From NCBI RefSeq assembly GCF_000252125.1, contig NZ_AHKF01000016.1:97209-161208 (forward strand): DNA of 64,000 nt. The letters are read 5' to 3'. Below, in pieces: positions 38,540 to 47,352 of this stretch (positions are counted from its first letter, which is position 1; each line of letters begins with the position of its first letter). A program made the translations under genes and the position numbers. The stretch comes from Flavobacterium frigoris PS1. Lineage in GTDB: Bacteria > Bacteroidota > Bacteroidia > Flavobacteriales > Flavobacteriaceae. The notes beneath the pieces were generated by a model. It made no database searches and had not been told where the DNA came from. It saw nothing but the letters and a program-made list of their open reading frames with translations.

Positions 38540-39394
38540 ATGAAAAATCTATTCACTCTTCTATTAACCGTTTTAGCTTCATTTACAATGATGGCTGATG
38601 TGTCATTGTCAGATAAAGCGGTATTGCTGAAGTTATATAATTCGACTAACGGTGCTAACTGGACTACAAAATGGGATTTAGCTTCTCCAGTTTCGACTTG
38701 GTACGGTGTTAAATTAGATGGAGATATAGTTGTTGGAATTAATTTATCTGATAATAATTTAATAGGCGAAATACCTAGTGAAATTGCAAACCTTGCAAAT
38801 CTACAAGAATTAAATTTGCACAAAAACGGTATATCTGGTACTATACCTTACTCATTGCATAGTTTAAAGGAATTAAAGGTTTTAGACTTATCTTTTAATA
38901 GATTATCGGGAGCTATACCAGTTTCCATTTGTGAAATGGATATGCTTCAAGATTTAGAACTTTATATGAATATGCTTTCAGGTCAGTTGCCGGCTGAAAT
39001 AGGTAAATTGCAAAACCTAGTAACGTTAGCAGTTTTTAACAATGAAATTGAAGGGCAAATTCCAAACTCTCTTTATGAAGTAAAGACCTTAAAAACATTA
39101 CTATTAAATAGTAATAAGTTTGAAGGGGAATTAAGTGCTGATGTAGCCAATTTGAAAATGCTAGAAAATCTTAGTTTGTTTGAAAACAATATGAATGGTC
39201 AAGTCCCTTTTGGGTTAGAGAAGTTGAATAATTTAAAAGAAATGAACATTTCCTACAATATGTTTAGCGGTTTAATTTCAAGAAGATTAGCTGTATTAGA
39301 TACTCTGAATATGACAATGTTAAATGAAAAAGGAGCTGTCGCTTTAATGGATGTGGCTATAGAAGTAGAAAGACCTTTGGTGTCAGAAGAGTAA
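38540..39394 (+). CDS. Secreted leucine-rich-repeat protein, plant-type repeats
   Basis: A 284-residue protein with a signal peptide (residues 1-20) and about eight ~24-residue LRRs of the LxGxIPxxIxxLxxLxxLxLxxN kind (NNLIGEIPSEIANLANLQ, NRLSGAIPVSICEMDMLQ). This class is best known from plant receptor kinases but occurs in Bacteroidota surface proteins. Before the repeats, DKAVLLKLYNSTNGANWTTKWD forms the N-cap. No T9SS C-terminal domain is visible, so it is probably released to the periplasm or surface by another route. Confidence 0.85.
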   Translation: MKNLFTLLLTVLASFTMMADVSLSDKAVLLKLYNSTNGANWTTKWDLASPVSTWYGVKLDGDIVVGINLSDNNLIGEIPSEIANLANLQELNLHKNGISGTIPYSLHSLKELKVLDLSFNRLSGAIPVSICEMDMLQDLELYMNMLSGQLPAEIGKLQNLVTLAVFNNEIEGQIPNSLYEVKTLKTLLLNSNKFEGELSADVANLKMLENLSLFENNMNGQVPFGLEKLNNLKEMNISYNMFSGLISRRLAVLDTLNMTMLNEKGAVALMDVAIEVERPLVSEE

Positions 39395-39497
39395 CAGAAA
39401 TGTAGTGCAGTTGAGCGAGAATATGCCTGTTGACGCATAAATATAAAGCTTTTGTTTTTTTAAATAAGTTGATGTTTTGAATAAATTTAGTTAGTTT

Positions 39498-39527
39498 AAA
39501 CCTGTGTTGCCTGGGCATCACGGGTTT
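39498..39527 (+). terminator. LRR-gene terminator
   Basis: AAACCTGTGTTGCC pairs with GGCATCACGGGTTT (one G-T, one mismatch), 2-nt apex, then a run of T. Confidence 0.75.
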
Positions 39528-39581
39528 TTTTTATGGAAAGGGATTAATAAAGCTCGATTTTAAGAATTGGCTTAAAAAGAA

Positions 39582-39607
39582 AAAGCCTCCTATTTCTATG
39601 GAGCTTT
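39582..39607 (-). terminator. Terminator of tandem unit 1
   Basis: AAAGCCTCC / GGAGCTTT with one bulge; minus direction continues into TTTTTCTTTTT. Homologous hairpins at 39946-39971 and 40310-40335 (the latter directly after tRNA-fMet). Confidence 0.7.
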
Positions 39608-39612
39608 CTTAG

Positions 39613-39666
39613 TAGCGGGAACTAGTATTGCGAATCGGTGTTAGCTGCGGCGGGTAAGAGCCCGCC
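39613..39666 (-). pseudogene. tRNA-fMet 3'-half-like sequence, copy 1
   Basis: Read on the minus strand it starts 3 nt after the GIY-YIG stop with GGCGGG-CTCTTA-CCCGCC, an anticodon-arm-like 6-bp stem. It continues through a T-arm-like ACCGATTCGCAATACTAGT and ends TTCCCGCTA, the exact acceptor end of the neighbouring tRNA-fMet. No 5' half exists. Confidence 0.6.
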
Positions 39667-39669
39667 AAA

Positions 39670-39924
39670 TCATTGGTTGGCAATCAGTTTTTGAATGAAG
39701 TTACGTCCTATTCCAGTTTTTAGATATTTTTCTCTTTTCATTGCTTTAGATTTAGAATCGAAAAATTCGACATGAATTACTTTCCAAGGTCTGAATTTCA
39801 AAGTGTATCCTTTTGTTTCTAGAAGATTATGTGAGTTAAAACGTGCAATTAAATTGGAAGTAAAGCCAGTATAATTCTTACTGAATTTTTCGGAATATAA
39901 AATGTAAACAACAAACTCATCCAT
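39670..39924 (-). CDS. GIY-YIG nuclease family protein, copy 1
   Basis: An 84-residue single-domain GIY-YIG (URI-type) nuclease: VYILYS at the start and NYTGFTSN for the YIG half, ARFNSHN for the conserved Arg, and KAMKREKYLK with the catalytic Glu. Such mini-nucleases are common in Bacteroidota and lack a DNA-binding domain. It sits in a tandem unit with the copy at 40034-40288. The stop lies 3 nt before a tRNA-like tail. Confidence 0.9.
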   Translation of the reverse strand: MDEFVVYILYSEKFSKNYTGFTSNLIARFNSHNLLETKGYTLKFRPWKVIHVEFFDSKSKAMKREKYLKTGIGRNFIQKLIANQ

Positions 39925-39945
39925 AAAAATTGGCTTAAAAAGAAA

Positions 39946-39971
39946 AAAGCTTCTTGTTTCTATGAAGCTTT
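39946..39971 (-). terminator. Terminator of tandem unit 2
   Basis: AAAGCTTC / GAAGCTTT perfect 8-bp stem, 10-nt loop, followed by T-rich sequence on the minus strand. Confidence 0.7.
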
Positions 39972-39976
39972 CTTAG

Positions 39977-40030
39977 TAGCGGGAACTAGTACTTTGAATC
40001 GGTGTCCACCGTGGCGGATAGGAACCCTCC
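39977..40030 (-). pseudogene. tRNA-fMet 3'-half-like sequence, copy 2
   Basis: Same layout as copy 1: starts 3 nt after the GIY-YIG stop and ends TTCCCGCTA. The anticodon-arm-like stem is weaker (GGAGGG/TCCGCC with mismatches), and the T-loop reads TTCAAAGT. More decayed than copy 1. Confidence 0.55.
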
Positions 40031-40033
40031 GAA

Positions 40034-40288
40034 TCATCGGTTGGTAATCAGTTTTTGAATGAAGTCACGTCCTATACTAGTTTTTAGATGTTTTTCACTT
40101 TTCATTGCTTTAGATTTAGAATCGAAAAACTCGACATGAATTACTTTCCAAGGTCTGAATTTCAAAGTGTATCCTTTTGTTTCTAGAAGATTATGTGAGT
40201 TAAAACGTGCAACTAAATTGGAAGTAAAGCCAGTATAATTCTTACTGAATTTTTTGGGATATAAAATGTAAACAACAAACTCATCCAT
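40034..40288 (-). CDS. GIY-YIG nuclease family protein, copy 2
   Basis: An 84-residue paralogue of copy 1 with nine substitutions (among them Ser11Pro, Glu12Lys, Arg64Ser, Tyr67His). The GIY and YIG half-motifs, Arg and Glu remain, so it may be active. It starts 22 bp downstream of the terminator of the intact tRNA-fMet gene. Confidence 0.9.
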   Translation of the reverse strand: MDEFVVYILYPKKFSKNYTGFTSNLVARFNSHNLLETKGYTLKFRPWKVIHVEFFDSKSKAMKSEKHLKTSIGRDFIQKLITNR

Positions 40289-40309
40289 AAGAATTGGCTT
40301 GAAAAGAAA

Positions 40310-40335
40310 AAAGCCTCATATTTCTATGAAGCTTT
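40310..40335 (-). terminator. Terminator after tRNA-fMet 1
   Basis: AAAGC...GCTTT stem, 6 bp past the tRNA 3' end on the minus strand, followed by a T-rich run. Homologous to the hairpins of the two tandem units. Confidence 0.7.
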
Positions 40336-40340
40336 CTTAG

Positions 40341-40413
40341 TAGCGGGAACTGGACTCGAACCAGTGACCTTCGGGTTATGAGCCCGACGAGCTGCCTACT
40401 GCTCTATCCCGCG
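40341..40413 (-). tRNA. Initiator tRNA-Met (CAU), gene 1
   Basis: A 73-nt cloverleaf with CAT anticodon in loop CTCATAA, D-arm GAGC/GCTC and T-loop TTCGAGT. Initiator features: unpaired C1-U72 at the acceptor end and three G-C pairs in the anticodon stem (GGG/CCC). CCA is not encoded (CTA follows). Confidence 0.96.
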
Positions 40414-40447
40414 ATGTGCGTTTGTAATTTCAATAAAATTAACTTAG

Positions 40448-40520
40448 TAGCGGGAACAGGACTCGAACCTGTGACCTTCGGGTTATGAGCCCGACGAGCT
40501 GCCTACTGCTCTATCCCGCG
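40448..40520 (-). tRNA. Initiator tRNA-Met (CAU), gene 2
   Basis: Identical to gene 1 except for one compensated T-stem base pair (ACAGG/CCTGT against ACTGG/CCAGT). Same initiator features. It is 34 bp upstream of gene 1 on the minus strand; no GIY-YIG unit between them. Confidence 0.96.
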
Positions 40521-40639
40521 TTGTTTCGGGTGCAAAGGTACAACGAATTTCGGTATTTACAAGTAAAATTTAAAAAAAAATGTTTTATTTCATCTATTGA
40601 GTTGATATAACTACCTTTGCAGATTAAATACTATAATAC

Positions 40640-41521
40640 ATGTCACATAAAGCCGGTTTTGTAAATATCATAGGGAACCCAAACGTTGGGAAGTCAACAT
40701 TAATGAATGCTTTTGTAGGGGAAAGGTTGTCTATCATTACTTCCAAAGCACAAACCACACGCCATAGAATCCTTGGGATTGTAAATGGGGAAGATTTTCA
40801 GATGATTCTTTCTGATACACCAGGAATAATCAAGCCAGCATACGAAATGCAAGCGTCTATGATGAATTTCGTTAAGTCTGCCTTTGAAGATGCTGATATT
40901 TTGATTTACATGGTCGAGATAGGCGAGCAAGATTTGAAAGACGAAGCTTTTTTCAATAAAATCATACATGCCAAGATTCCAGTACTTTTATTGTTAAATA
41001 AAATAGACACTTCTAATCAAGACAAATTAGAGGAGCAAGTTGCATTCTGGGCTGAAAAAGTACCGAACGCCGAAATTTTTCCAATATCAGCATTGCAAAA
41101 TTTTAATGTTCCTGAAGTTTTTCAAAGAATAATTTCTCTTTTGCCGGAATCACCAGCTTATTATCCAAAAGATCAGTTAACTGATAAACCAGAGCGTTTC
41201 TTTGTTAACGAGACAATTCGTGAGAAAATCTTATTGAATTATAGCAAAGAAATTCCTTACGCAGTGGAAATCGTTACGGAAGAGTTTTTTGAAGATGAAA
41301 GCATCATTAGAATTCGTTCTTTGATTATGGTGGAGCGTGAAACACAAAAAGGAATTATCATTGGTCACAAAGGAGCTGCGCTAAAGAAAGTAGGGGTGGA
41401 TTCTCGTGCTGATTTAGAGAAATTCTTTGGGAAACAAATACATATCGAGCTTTACGTTAAGGTAAATAAAAACTGGAGAAGTAATGTGAACATGTTGAAA
41501 CGATTCGGATACAATCAATAG
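40640..41521 (+). CDS. era: GTPase Era
   Basis: A 293-residue GTPase that binds 16S rRNA in 30S maturation. G1 GNPNVGKST, G3 DTPG, G4 NKID, then a C-terminal KH domain (IIIGHKGAALKKVGVDSR). A TACCTTTG box at 40612-40619 is a candidate -7 site. Der is the next forward gene. Confidence 0.98.
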   Translation: MSHKAGFVNIIGNPNVGKSTLMNAFVGERLSIITSKAQTTRHRILGIVNGEDFQMILSDTPGIIKPAYEMQASMMNFVKSAFEDADILIYMVEIGEQDLKDEAFFNKIIHAKIPVLLLLNKIDTSNQDKLEEQVAFWAEKVPNAEIFPISALQNFNVPEVFQRIISLLPESPAYYPKDQLTDKPERFFVNETIREKILLNYSKEIPYAVEIVTEEFFEDESIIRIRSLIMVERETQKGIIIGHKGAALKKVGVDSRADLEKFFGKQIHIELYVKVNKNWRSNVNMLKRFGYNQ

Positions 41522-41568
41522 CCTTCTTTAGCGATAAAGTCTCTTGTGAAATCGCAGTAGAAACTTAG

Positions 41569-41609
41569 AAAGTCCCCATATAATCTCCTGTAGGTTATAT
41601 GGGGACTTT
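41569..41609. terminator. Terminator era / 170-aa membrane gene
   Basis: 15-bp stem AAAGTCCCCATATAA / TTATATGGGGACTTT, 11-nt loop, T run on the plus side. Between convergent genes. Confidence 0.9.
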
Positions 41610-41619
41610 TATTTTCAAT

Positions 41620-42132
41620 TTATGTGTCGTTATTTGTGGATTTTATTATTGTATTAAAATAGACATCGAGTTCCTTCATCTGCTGGCTTCCTTTTTTTCT
41701 AATAACCTTAGCCAAATAATATAATGAAAACCAAAAAATGGTCATCAGTACCATAATTGAGATGTCTACTGTTATCGAATTCTTTAATATATAATCAGAA
41801 TAAGCCATTGCTCCAAAAATAAAAAACAGGGCTGCGAGTATAAAATGAAGAAACATGAAGAATGTCCAAAGAGTAGGGTCAGGTCCAAACAGTCCTCTGA
41901 TATGAGTTTCTGAATCACTTTTGGGTTCGAGTTCCAAATGTAAATGAGGCGTCCAGTATTTTCTTTTTGACGGAACAATGTCAAGCCAAATGTGATTGTC
42001 ACTCATTTTTATGGTGAAATTCTCCGATTTGATATTAGAATTTTTTTCGAATTTCGAAAGTAAGGAAGTGCTATTTTCCTGAATATCTTGTTTAAAACGC
42101 AAACGAAGTGTAATCTCATTTTCAGGATACAT
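41620..42132 (-). CDS. Hypothetical two-helix membrane protein
   Basis: A 170-residue protein: ~85-residue polar N-terminal part, two hydrophobic helices (FFMFLHFILAALFFIFG and VDISIMVLMTIFWFSLYYL), then a basic/polar tail. Not a known family to me. It lies between era and der; some databases transfer the GTPase label to it, but no G motif exists here. Confidence 0.6.
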   Translation of the reverse strand: MYPENEITLRLRFKQDIQENSTSLLSKFEKNSNIKSENFTIKMSDNHIWLDIVPSKRKYWTPHLHLELEPKSDSETHIRGLFGPDPTLWTFFMFLHFILAALFFIFGAMAYSDYILKNSITVDISIMVLMTIFWFSLYYLAKVIRKKGSQQMKELDVYFNTIIKSTNNDT

Positions 42133-42185
42133 AGATTTTTTTTTAGTCTATTAAGGGTAAGCTCTAAGCTAATATAGTAAAATAA

Positions 42186-42215
42186 TTGATATTCACGCTT
42201 TTTACACTACCTTTG
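42186..42215 (+). promoter_or_regulatory. der promoter
   Basis: TTG (42186-42188), 19-bp spacer, TACCTTTG (42208-42215), then 21 nt to the ATG. A textbook fit to TTG-N19-TAnnTTTG. Confidence 0.75.
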
Positions 42216-42236
42216 CAAAATATTTGAATTTATATT

Positions 42237-43544
42237 ATGAACAATATTGTTGCGATAGTAGGAAGACCTAATGTAGGGAAATCAACCCTTTTTAATAGGC
42301 TGATACAAAGAAGAGAAGCGATTGTAGATTCCGTTTCGGGAGTTACCCGTGATAGAAACTACGGAAAAAGTGAGTGGAATGGAAAGGAATTTTCTGTAAT
42401 TGATACGGGGGGGTACGTGCGCGGATCGGATGACGTTTTTGAAGGTGAAATCCGTAAACAAGTAGAACTGGCTATTGATGAAGCAGATGTTATCATATTT
42501 GTAGTTGATGTTGAGGAAGGTATTACTCCGATGGATGATGCTGTTGCTAGACTATTGCGTAAAGTAACTAAACCTGTTTTACTTGCTGTAAATAAGGTAG
42601 ATAACGCTATGCGTGAGAAAGATGCGATTGAGTTTTATAACCTAGGATTAGGAGAGTATTACACTTTTGCAAGTATTTCTGGAAGTGGAACTGGAGATTT
42701 GTTAGATGCTTTAATTAAGGCTTTTCCAGAAAAACCAGTAGTAGAGGAAGTTTCTGACTTGCCACGTTTTGCTGTTGTAGGACGTCCAAATGCAGGAAAA
42801 TCTAGTTTTATCAATGCCTTAATTGGTAAAGATCGTTATATTGTTACTGATATTGCGGGAACTACCAGAGATTCTATTGATACAAAATTTGACCGTTTTG
42901 GTTTCGAATTTAACTTAGTAGATACTGCGGGAATTCGTCGTAAAGCGAAAGTAAAAGAAGATTTAGAATTTTATTCAGTAATGCGTTCTGTACGTGCTAT
43001 TGAGCATTCTGATATTTGTATCTTGATTATCGATGCCACTCGTGGATTTGAAGGTCAGGATCAAAGTATTTTTTGGTTAGCCGAAAAAAATAGAAAAGGT
43101 GTTGTGATTCTTGTTAACAAATGGGATTTGGTCGAAAAAGAAACCATGTCAACAAGAGACTATGAAGAAAAAATAAGAGAAGAATTAATGCCATTTACTG
43201 ATGTGCCAATTCTTTTTGTATCTGCATTAACAAAACAACGTTTATTGAAAGCGCTTGAAGCTACAGTAAAAGTGTACGAAAGCAGACAACAACGTATCGC
43301 TACATCAAAATTCAACGAATATATGTTGAAAGTGATTGAAGCTTACCCACCGCCTGCAACCAAAGGGAAATATGTGAAAATCAAATATTGTATGCAATTG
43401 CCAACGAAAACACCACAGTTTGTGTTTTTTGCTAATATGCCACAATATGTAAAAGAGCCTTACAAACGTTACCTTGAAAATAAAATTAGAGACAACTGGG
43501 ACTTCTCTGGAGTACCAATCGATATTTATATTAGAGAGAAATAG
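42237..43544 (+). CDS. der: Ribosome biogenesis GTPase Der
   Basis: A 435-residue protein with two GTPase domains in tandem (GRPNVGKST and [25 protein letters not shown]) and a C-terminal KH-like domain. It is needed for 50S assembly. Hairpin with T run directly downstream. Confidence 0.98.
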   Translation: MNNIVAIVGRPNVGKSTLFNRLIQRREAIVDSVSGVTRDRNYGKSEWNGKEFSVIDTGGYVRGSDDVFEGEIRKQVELAIDEADVIIFVVDVEEGITPMDDAVARLLRKVTKPVLLAVNKVDNAMREKDAIEFYNLGLGEYYTFASISGSGTGDLLDALIKAFPEKPVVEEVSDLPRFAVVGRPNAGKSSFINALIGKDRYIVTDIAGTTRDSIDTKFDRFGFEFNLVDTAGIRRKAKVKEDLEFYSVMRSVRAIEHSDICILIIDATRGFEGQDQSIFWLAEKNRKGVVILVNKWDLVEKETMSTRDYEEKIREELMPFTDVPILFVSALTKQRLLKALEATVKVYESRQQRIATSKFNEYMLKVIEAYPPPATKGKYVKIKYCMQLPTKTPQFVFFANMPQYVKEPYKRYLENKIRDNWDFSGVPIDIYIREK

Positions 43545-43593
43545 ATTGTTAAAATTATTGTAAAATATAATTTTTTGTTATTTAAAATGCCTT

Positions 43594-43634
43594 AATTAGC
43601 TGTTATTGTTCAATCTATAACAGCTAATTTTTTT
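43594..43634 (+). terminator. Hairpin with T run that abuts the next start codon
   Basis: 13-bp perfect stem AATTAGCTGTTAT / ATAACAGCTAATT, 10-nt loop, then T residues to 43634. The ATG of the beta-barrel gene is 43635. It can terminate der transcripts, but for the barrel gene it would form the 5' leader. Confidence 0.8.
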
Positions 43635-46415
43635 ATGCGAAAATTCTACCTACTAATACTACTAATCGTTTGTTGTACTTCATTTGCTCAAACAAGTATT
43701 AGGCTATCTGGCAAAATTACTGATGTAAATACACAGATTCCTTTAGAATCGGTAACAGTATATCTATCATCTGTACAAGATTCAACCGTAATCGACTACA
43801 CGATTTCAGATAAAAATGGATTGTTTGTTTTCTCTACAAAACCAATCACAAAACCATTTTTCTTAAAAATATCCTATATAGGTTACAAAGTCTATAAACA
43901 AGAATTTAAAGAACTTCTTAAAGAGAAGGATTTTGGTACTTTGAAATTGGTTGAAAATGTGTACGCTTTAGGCGAAGTCGTAATAAAAAGCGAAGCGCCG
44001 CCCATCCGAATTAAGCAAGACACATTGGAGTTTAACGCTTCTTCATTTAAAGTGCGTCCAGATGCAAATGTAGAGACCTTGTTGAAGCAATTACCAGGAG
44101 TCGAAATTGACTCTGACGGGAAAATCACCGTTAACGGAAAAGAAGTAAATCAGGTTCTGGTAAACGGAAAACCATTTTTTGACAAAGACGGAAAAATTGC
44201 ACTTCAAAGTTTACCCTCTGAAATTATCAATAAAGTTCAGATTACGGACACGAAAACCAAAAAAGAAGAGTTGACAAATCAGGTAGCAAGCTCGAATAAT
44301 GCCAGTATTAACCTTACTATTGATGAAGATAAAAATAAAGGTTTTTTTGGTAAATTTATGGCTGGGGGCGGTACAAGTAGCCGTTACGAAAGCAGTGCAT
44401 TAGTTAATTATTTTAAAAATAAAAGAAAAATTAGCGTCTTGGCTTCTTCTAACAATATTAATTCAACCGGTTTCTCTATGGACGAAATTTTTGATAATAT
44501 GAAAGGAGGACGAAATAATTCGTTTTATTACTCTGATAACGGTTCGTTCGGAATTGGAAGTATGCGATTTGGTGGCGGCAAAGGAATTACACGCTCAAAT
44601 ATGGTAGGTTTGAATTACTCAGATGAATGGTTTAAAGGTATGGAACCAAGCGGGAGTTACTTTTTTACTAATTCTGATTCTGAAAATATAAACAGATCAA
44701 AACAGACTGTGTTTTTACCAACAGGAAACTTCACAACCGAATCCAATTCAGAATTTAGTGAGGAGAAAAAGGGTCATAATTTCAATTTTCAATTTGAATA
44801 TAAAATAGATTCTACCGCATCAATTATAGTTTCTCCTAGGTTTATTAAATCAGATTCTAAATATAGAAATAAATCTTTCGAGTTTTCGAAGGATGAAAAT
44901 GACCAATTGTTAAATGAAAATACTTCACAGGTATTTGAAGAAAGTGATAAAAATAATTTCAATAATTTAATTGAATACAATAAGACATTTAATAAAAAAG
45001 GAAGGTACGTGAGTTTTTCGTTTGAGAATGAAAACACAAAGGAGGAGCTAAACTCAACTAATAAAACGAATACTATTTTTTACCAAGGTTCTGATCCAGA
45101 TGTCATCAGGGATCAAATAAGGAAAAACAGTAATTTTAAAGATACTTATACGGCAGAAATAGAATATGCGGAACCAATAATGGATTCATTGAAAATTAGA
45201 TTAGCTGCTAATTATTCTTGGCAAAACACAACAGAGGATAGAGAAACGTATGACTTTAATTCAAATTCTCAAACGTATTCTGACATAAATGCGAGTTTAA
45301 CGAATTACTTCACATCTTATATTAAAACCTTTAAGCCTAAAGCTGGTTTAAGTTTGAATAAGAAAAAATATAATATCAATGTAAGCGCCGGTACTTCGAT
45401 TACTCAATTTGAGAATGAGTCTTTATACCTTAATGCAAAAACAGCACTTAGCAAAAACTATGTCTTACCTTTTGCAGAAGCGCAAATAAGTTATAAATTC
45501 ACCAAGTCAAAATCATTGTGGATGAGTTATGGATACGATATAAAATTCCCGTCAGCAAGCCAGATTTTGCCTGTAGAGAACCTGGCAAATCCATTAAATA
45601 CTTATATCGGGAATCCAGATTTAAATCCTAATAAAAGTCACAGAGGATACTTTAGTTTCAGAGATTATGATTTTGCCAGTCGTGCAGGTTATAGTATTTA
45701 TTTAGGGGGTAATTATTATGATAATCAAGCGGTTTCTTCAACTGTTTTTGATGAGAATAGAAAAAGAAGAACCACCTACGAGAACATATCAGGAAACTAT
45801 GATTCTTTTTTTGGATTAAATTGGAACAAAACTATAAAAAAGGATGCTCATAAATATAAATTCGGACTTGGTCTGCAGGCAAATTTAAATTTGTCAAAGG
45901 GATTCACAAATGATATTTTATTTGAAGCAAATACACTTAGCTTAAGTCCAAGAGCAAGTTTTTCCTATGAATATGGCGAGTTGTTAACGATTAGTCCAAC
46001 GTACAGTGTGAGTTTTAATAATACCAAGTATACTAATTATTTACTAAGTTCGGCATCTAACGTAACTCATAAGTTCAATATCCAAACCACTAATTATTGG
46101 CCAAAAAACTGGGTTTTCGGTAATGATTTTGGTTACAATTATAATTCCAATATTGCCGATGGTTTTAAAAAGGATTTCTACTTATGGAATAGTAGCTTAG
46201 CTTATAGTTTTTATGATAAAAAAATAACAGCCAAAGTAAAAGTATATGATCTTTTAAACCAAAATCAGAGTGCTACAAGAACTATAACGCCAGAAGCCAT
46301 TCAGGACGAAGAGAATACTGTTTTAAAACGATATCTAATGTTTTCATTGACCTATAAATTAGAGAAATTTGCTGGTAAGGAAAAGACTAATAGAGGAGGA
46401 ATGATGTTTCATTAA
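43635..46415 (+). CDS. Outer-membrane beta-barrel family protein with carboxypeptidase-regulatory-like domain
   Basis: A 926-residue protein. Signal peptide 1-19 (FYLLILLIVCCTSFAQ); a CarboxypepD_reg-like domain to ~95 (SGKITDVNTQIPLESVTVYL); a plug-like region (LLKQLPGVEIDSDGKITVNG); then a long barrel rich in Asn/Ser/Tyr. It resembles OMP_b-brl_3 proteins related to TonB-dependent receptors but without an obvious TonB box. Substrate unknown. A terminator follows. Confidence 0.85.
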   Translation: MRKFYLLILLIVCCTSFAQTSIRLSGKITDVNTQIPLESVTVYLSSVQDSTVIDYTISDKNGLFVFSTKPITKPFFLKISYIGYKVYKQEFKELLKEKDFGTLKLVENVYALGEVVIKSEAPPIRIKQDTLEFNASSFKVRPDANVETLLKQLPGVEIDSDGKITVNGKEVNQVLVNGKPFFDKDGKIALQSLPSEIINKVQITDTKTKKEELTNQVASSNNASINLTIDEDKNKGFFGKFMAGGGTSSRYESSALVNYFKNKRKISVLASSNNINSTGFSMDEIFDNMKGGRNNSFYYSDNGSFGIGSMRFGGGKGITRSNMVGLNYSDEWFKGMEPSGSYFFTNSDSENINRSKQTVFLPTGNFTTESNSEFSEEKKGHNFNFQFEYKIDSTASIIVSPRFIKSDSKYRNKSFEFSKDENDQLLNENTSQVFEESDKNNFNNLIEYNKTFNKKGRYVSFSFENENTKEELNSTNKTNTIFYQGSDPDVIRDQIRKNSNFKDTYTAEIEYAEPIMDSLKIRLAANYSWQNTTEDRETYDFNSNSQTYSDINASLTNYFTSYIKTFKPKAGLSLNKKKYNINVSAGTSITQFENESLYLNAKTALSKNYVLPFAEAQISYKFTKSKSLWMSYGYDIKFPSASQILPVENLANPLNTYIGNPDLNPNKSHRGYFSFRDYDFASRAGYSIYLGGNYYDNQAVSSTVFDENRKRRTTYENISGNYDSFFGLNWNKTIKKDAHKYKFGLGLQANLNLSKGFTNDILFEANTLSLSPRASFSYEYGELLTISPTYSVSFNNTKYTNYLLSSASNVTHKFNIQTTNYWPKNWVFGNDFGYNYNSNIADGFKKDFYLWNSSLAYSFYDKKITAKVKVYDLLNQNQSATRTITPEAIQDEENTVLKRYLMFSLTYKLEKFAGKEKTNRGGMMFH

Positions 46416-46505
46416 GTAGTAATAGCCAAAGTGAATCGTGGTTTTTTAGTAGTTCCGGTTACATTTATAGAAGAGAAATAGAAGTGATTTTGCCATTTTT
46501 CATAG

Positions 46506-46544
46506 AAAGTTTATTGAGTTAGTCATAACTCGATAAACTTTTTT
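46506..46544 (+). terminator. Terminator after the beta-barrel gene
   Basis: AAAGTTTATTGAGTT / AACTCGATAAACTTT (one mismatch), 6-nt loop, then TTT. Confidence 0.8.
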
Positions 46545-46560
46545 ACATTTATAAGAAAAA

Positions 46561-47352
46561 ATGGATTCGATAAATAACAAGGTTGTCTGGATTACTGGAG
46601 CTTCAAGCGGAATAGGGAAGGCTTTAGCTCTTGAACTGTCGCAAAGAAACTGCAAACTAATCCTTTCGGCTCGTAACAATGAAAATTTAGAACGTGTTAA
46701 ATCTAAGTGTGTAAATTCAGAAGTGCCTATTTTACCATTTGACTTGTCGGATTTTGATAACGCGAAAAACCATGTCGCGACGGCGATTTCTTTTTTCGGG
46801 AATATTGATATCCTTATCAATAATGGAGGAGTGAGTCAGCGTTCGCTTCTGGCAGAAACCGACTTTGAAGTGGATAAAAAACTGATTGAAGTTGATTACC
46901 TCGGCACCGTTGCTCTATCCAAGGCTTTGCTGCCGCATTTTATCCAGAACCAGAAAGGACAATTTGTAACGATCACCAGTTTGATGGGAAAATTTGGCTC
47001 TCCCTACCGTTCCGGTTACTGTGGTGCGAAACATGCTTTACATGGTTTTTTTGATGTGTTGCGTATGGAGCATCAAAAAGACAATATTAGTGTAACGCTA
47101 ATTTGCCCGGGTTTTATTCAGACTAATGTAGCTATTAATGCACTTACAGCTGATGGTTCAAAGCAAAATAAGGATGATATTGCGACCTTAAACGGAATGG
47201 CGGTAGAAGTCTTTGCCATAAAATTAGTAAAGGCTGTAGAGGACAAAAAATTTGAGGCCTACATTGGAGGAAAAGAAGTCTTAGGTGTTTATTTGAAACG
47301 TTTTTTTCCCAAGCTGCTGCACCGTTTTGTATTAAAAAGTAAAGTTCGTTAG
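46561..47352 (+). CDS. SDR family oxidoreductase
   Basis: A 263-residue short-chain dehydrogenase: TGASSGIGKAL cofactor loop, NNGGVSQRS, catalytic Ser in ITSLMG and YxxxK as YCGAKHA. The C-terminal tail is basic (KRFFPKLLHRFVLKSKVR), suggesting membrane association as in the DHRS7B-like branch. Substrate unknown. Confidence 0.9.
   Translation: MDSINNKVVWITGASSGIGKALALELSQRNCKLILSARNNENLERVKSKCVNSEVPILPFDLSDFDNAKNHVATAISFFGNIDILINNGGVSQRSLLAETDFEVDKKLIEVDYLGTVALSKALLPHFIQNQKGQFVTITSLMGKFGSPYRSGYCGAKHALHGFFDVLRMEHQKDNISVTLICPGFIQTNVAINALTADGSKQNKDDIATLNGMAVEVFAIKLVKAVEDKKFEAYIGGKEVLGVYLKRFFPKLLHRFVLKSKVR

Larger units (their letters stand above)
39566..40292. repeat. 364-bp tandem unit, two copies
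   Basis: The ATTGGCT start recurs at 39566, 39929 and 40293 (spacing 363 and 364). Each unit, read on the minus strand, holds a GIY-YIG gene, a tRNA-fMet 3'-half-like tail and a terminator hairpin. The third start leads into the intact tRNA gene instead. The GIY-YIG products differ at 9 of 84 residues; non-coding parts differ more. Confidence 0.9.

Noticed and set aside
39566..40292. CRISPR array
   Set aside because: The repeat is a 364-bp gene-containing unit, not short repeats with spacers; no cas genes in the window.
41620..42132. GTP-binding protein between era and der
   Set aside because: No G1, G3 or G4 motif; it has two membrane helices.
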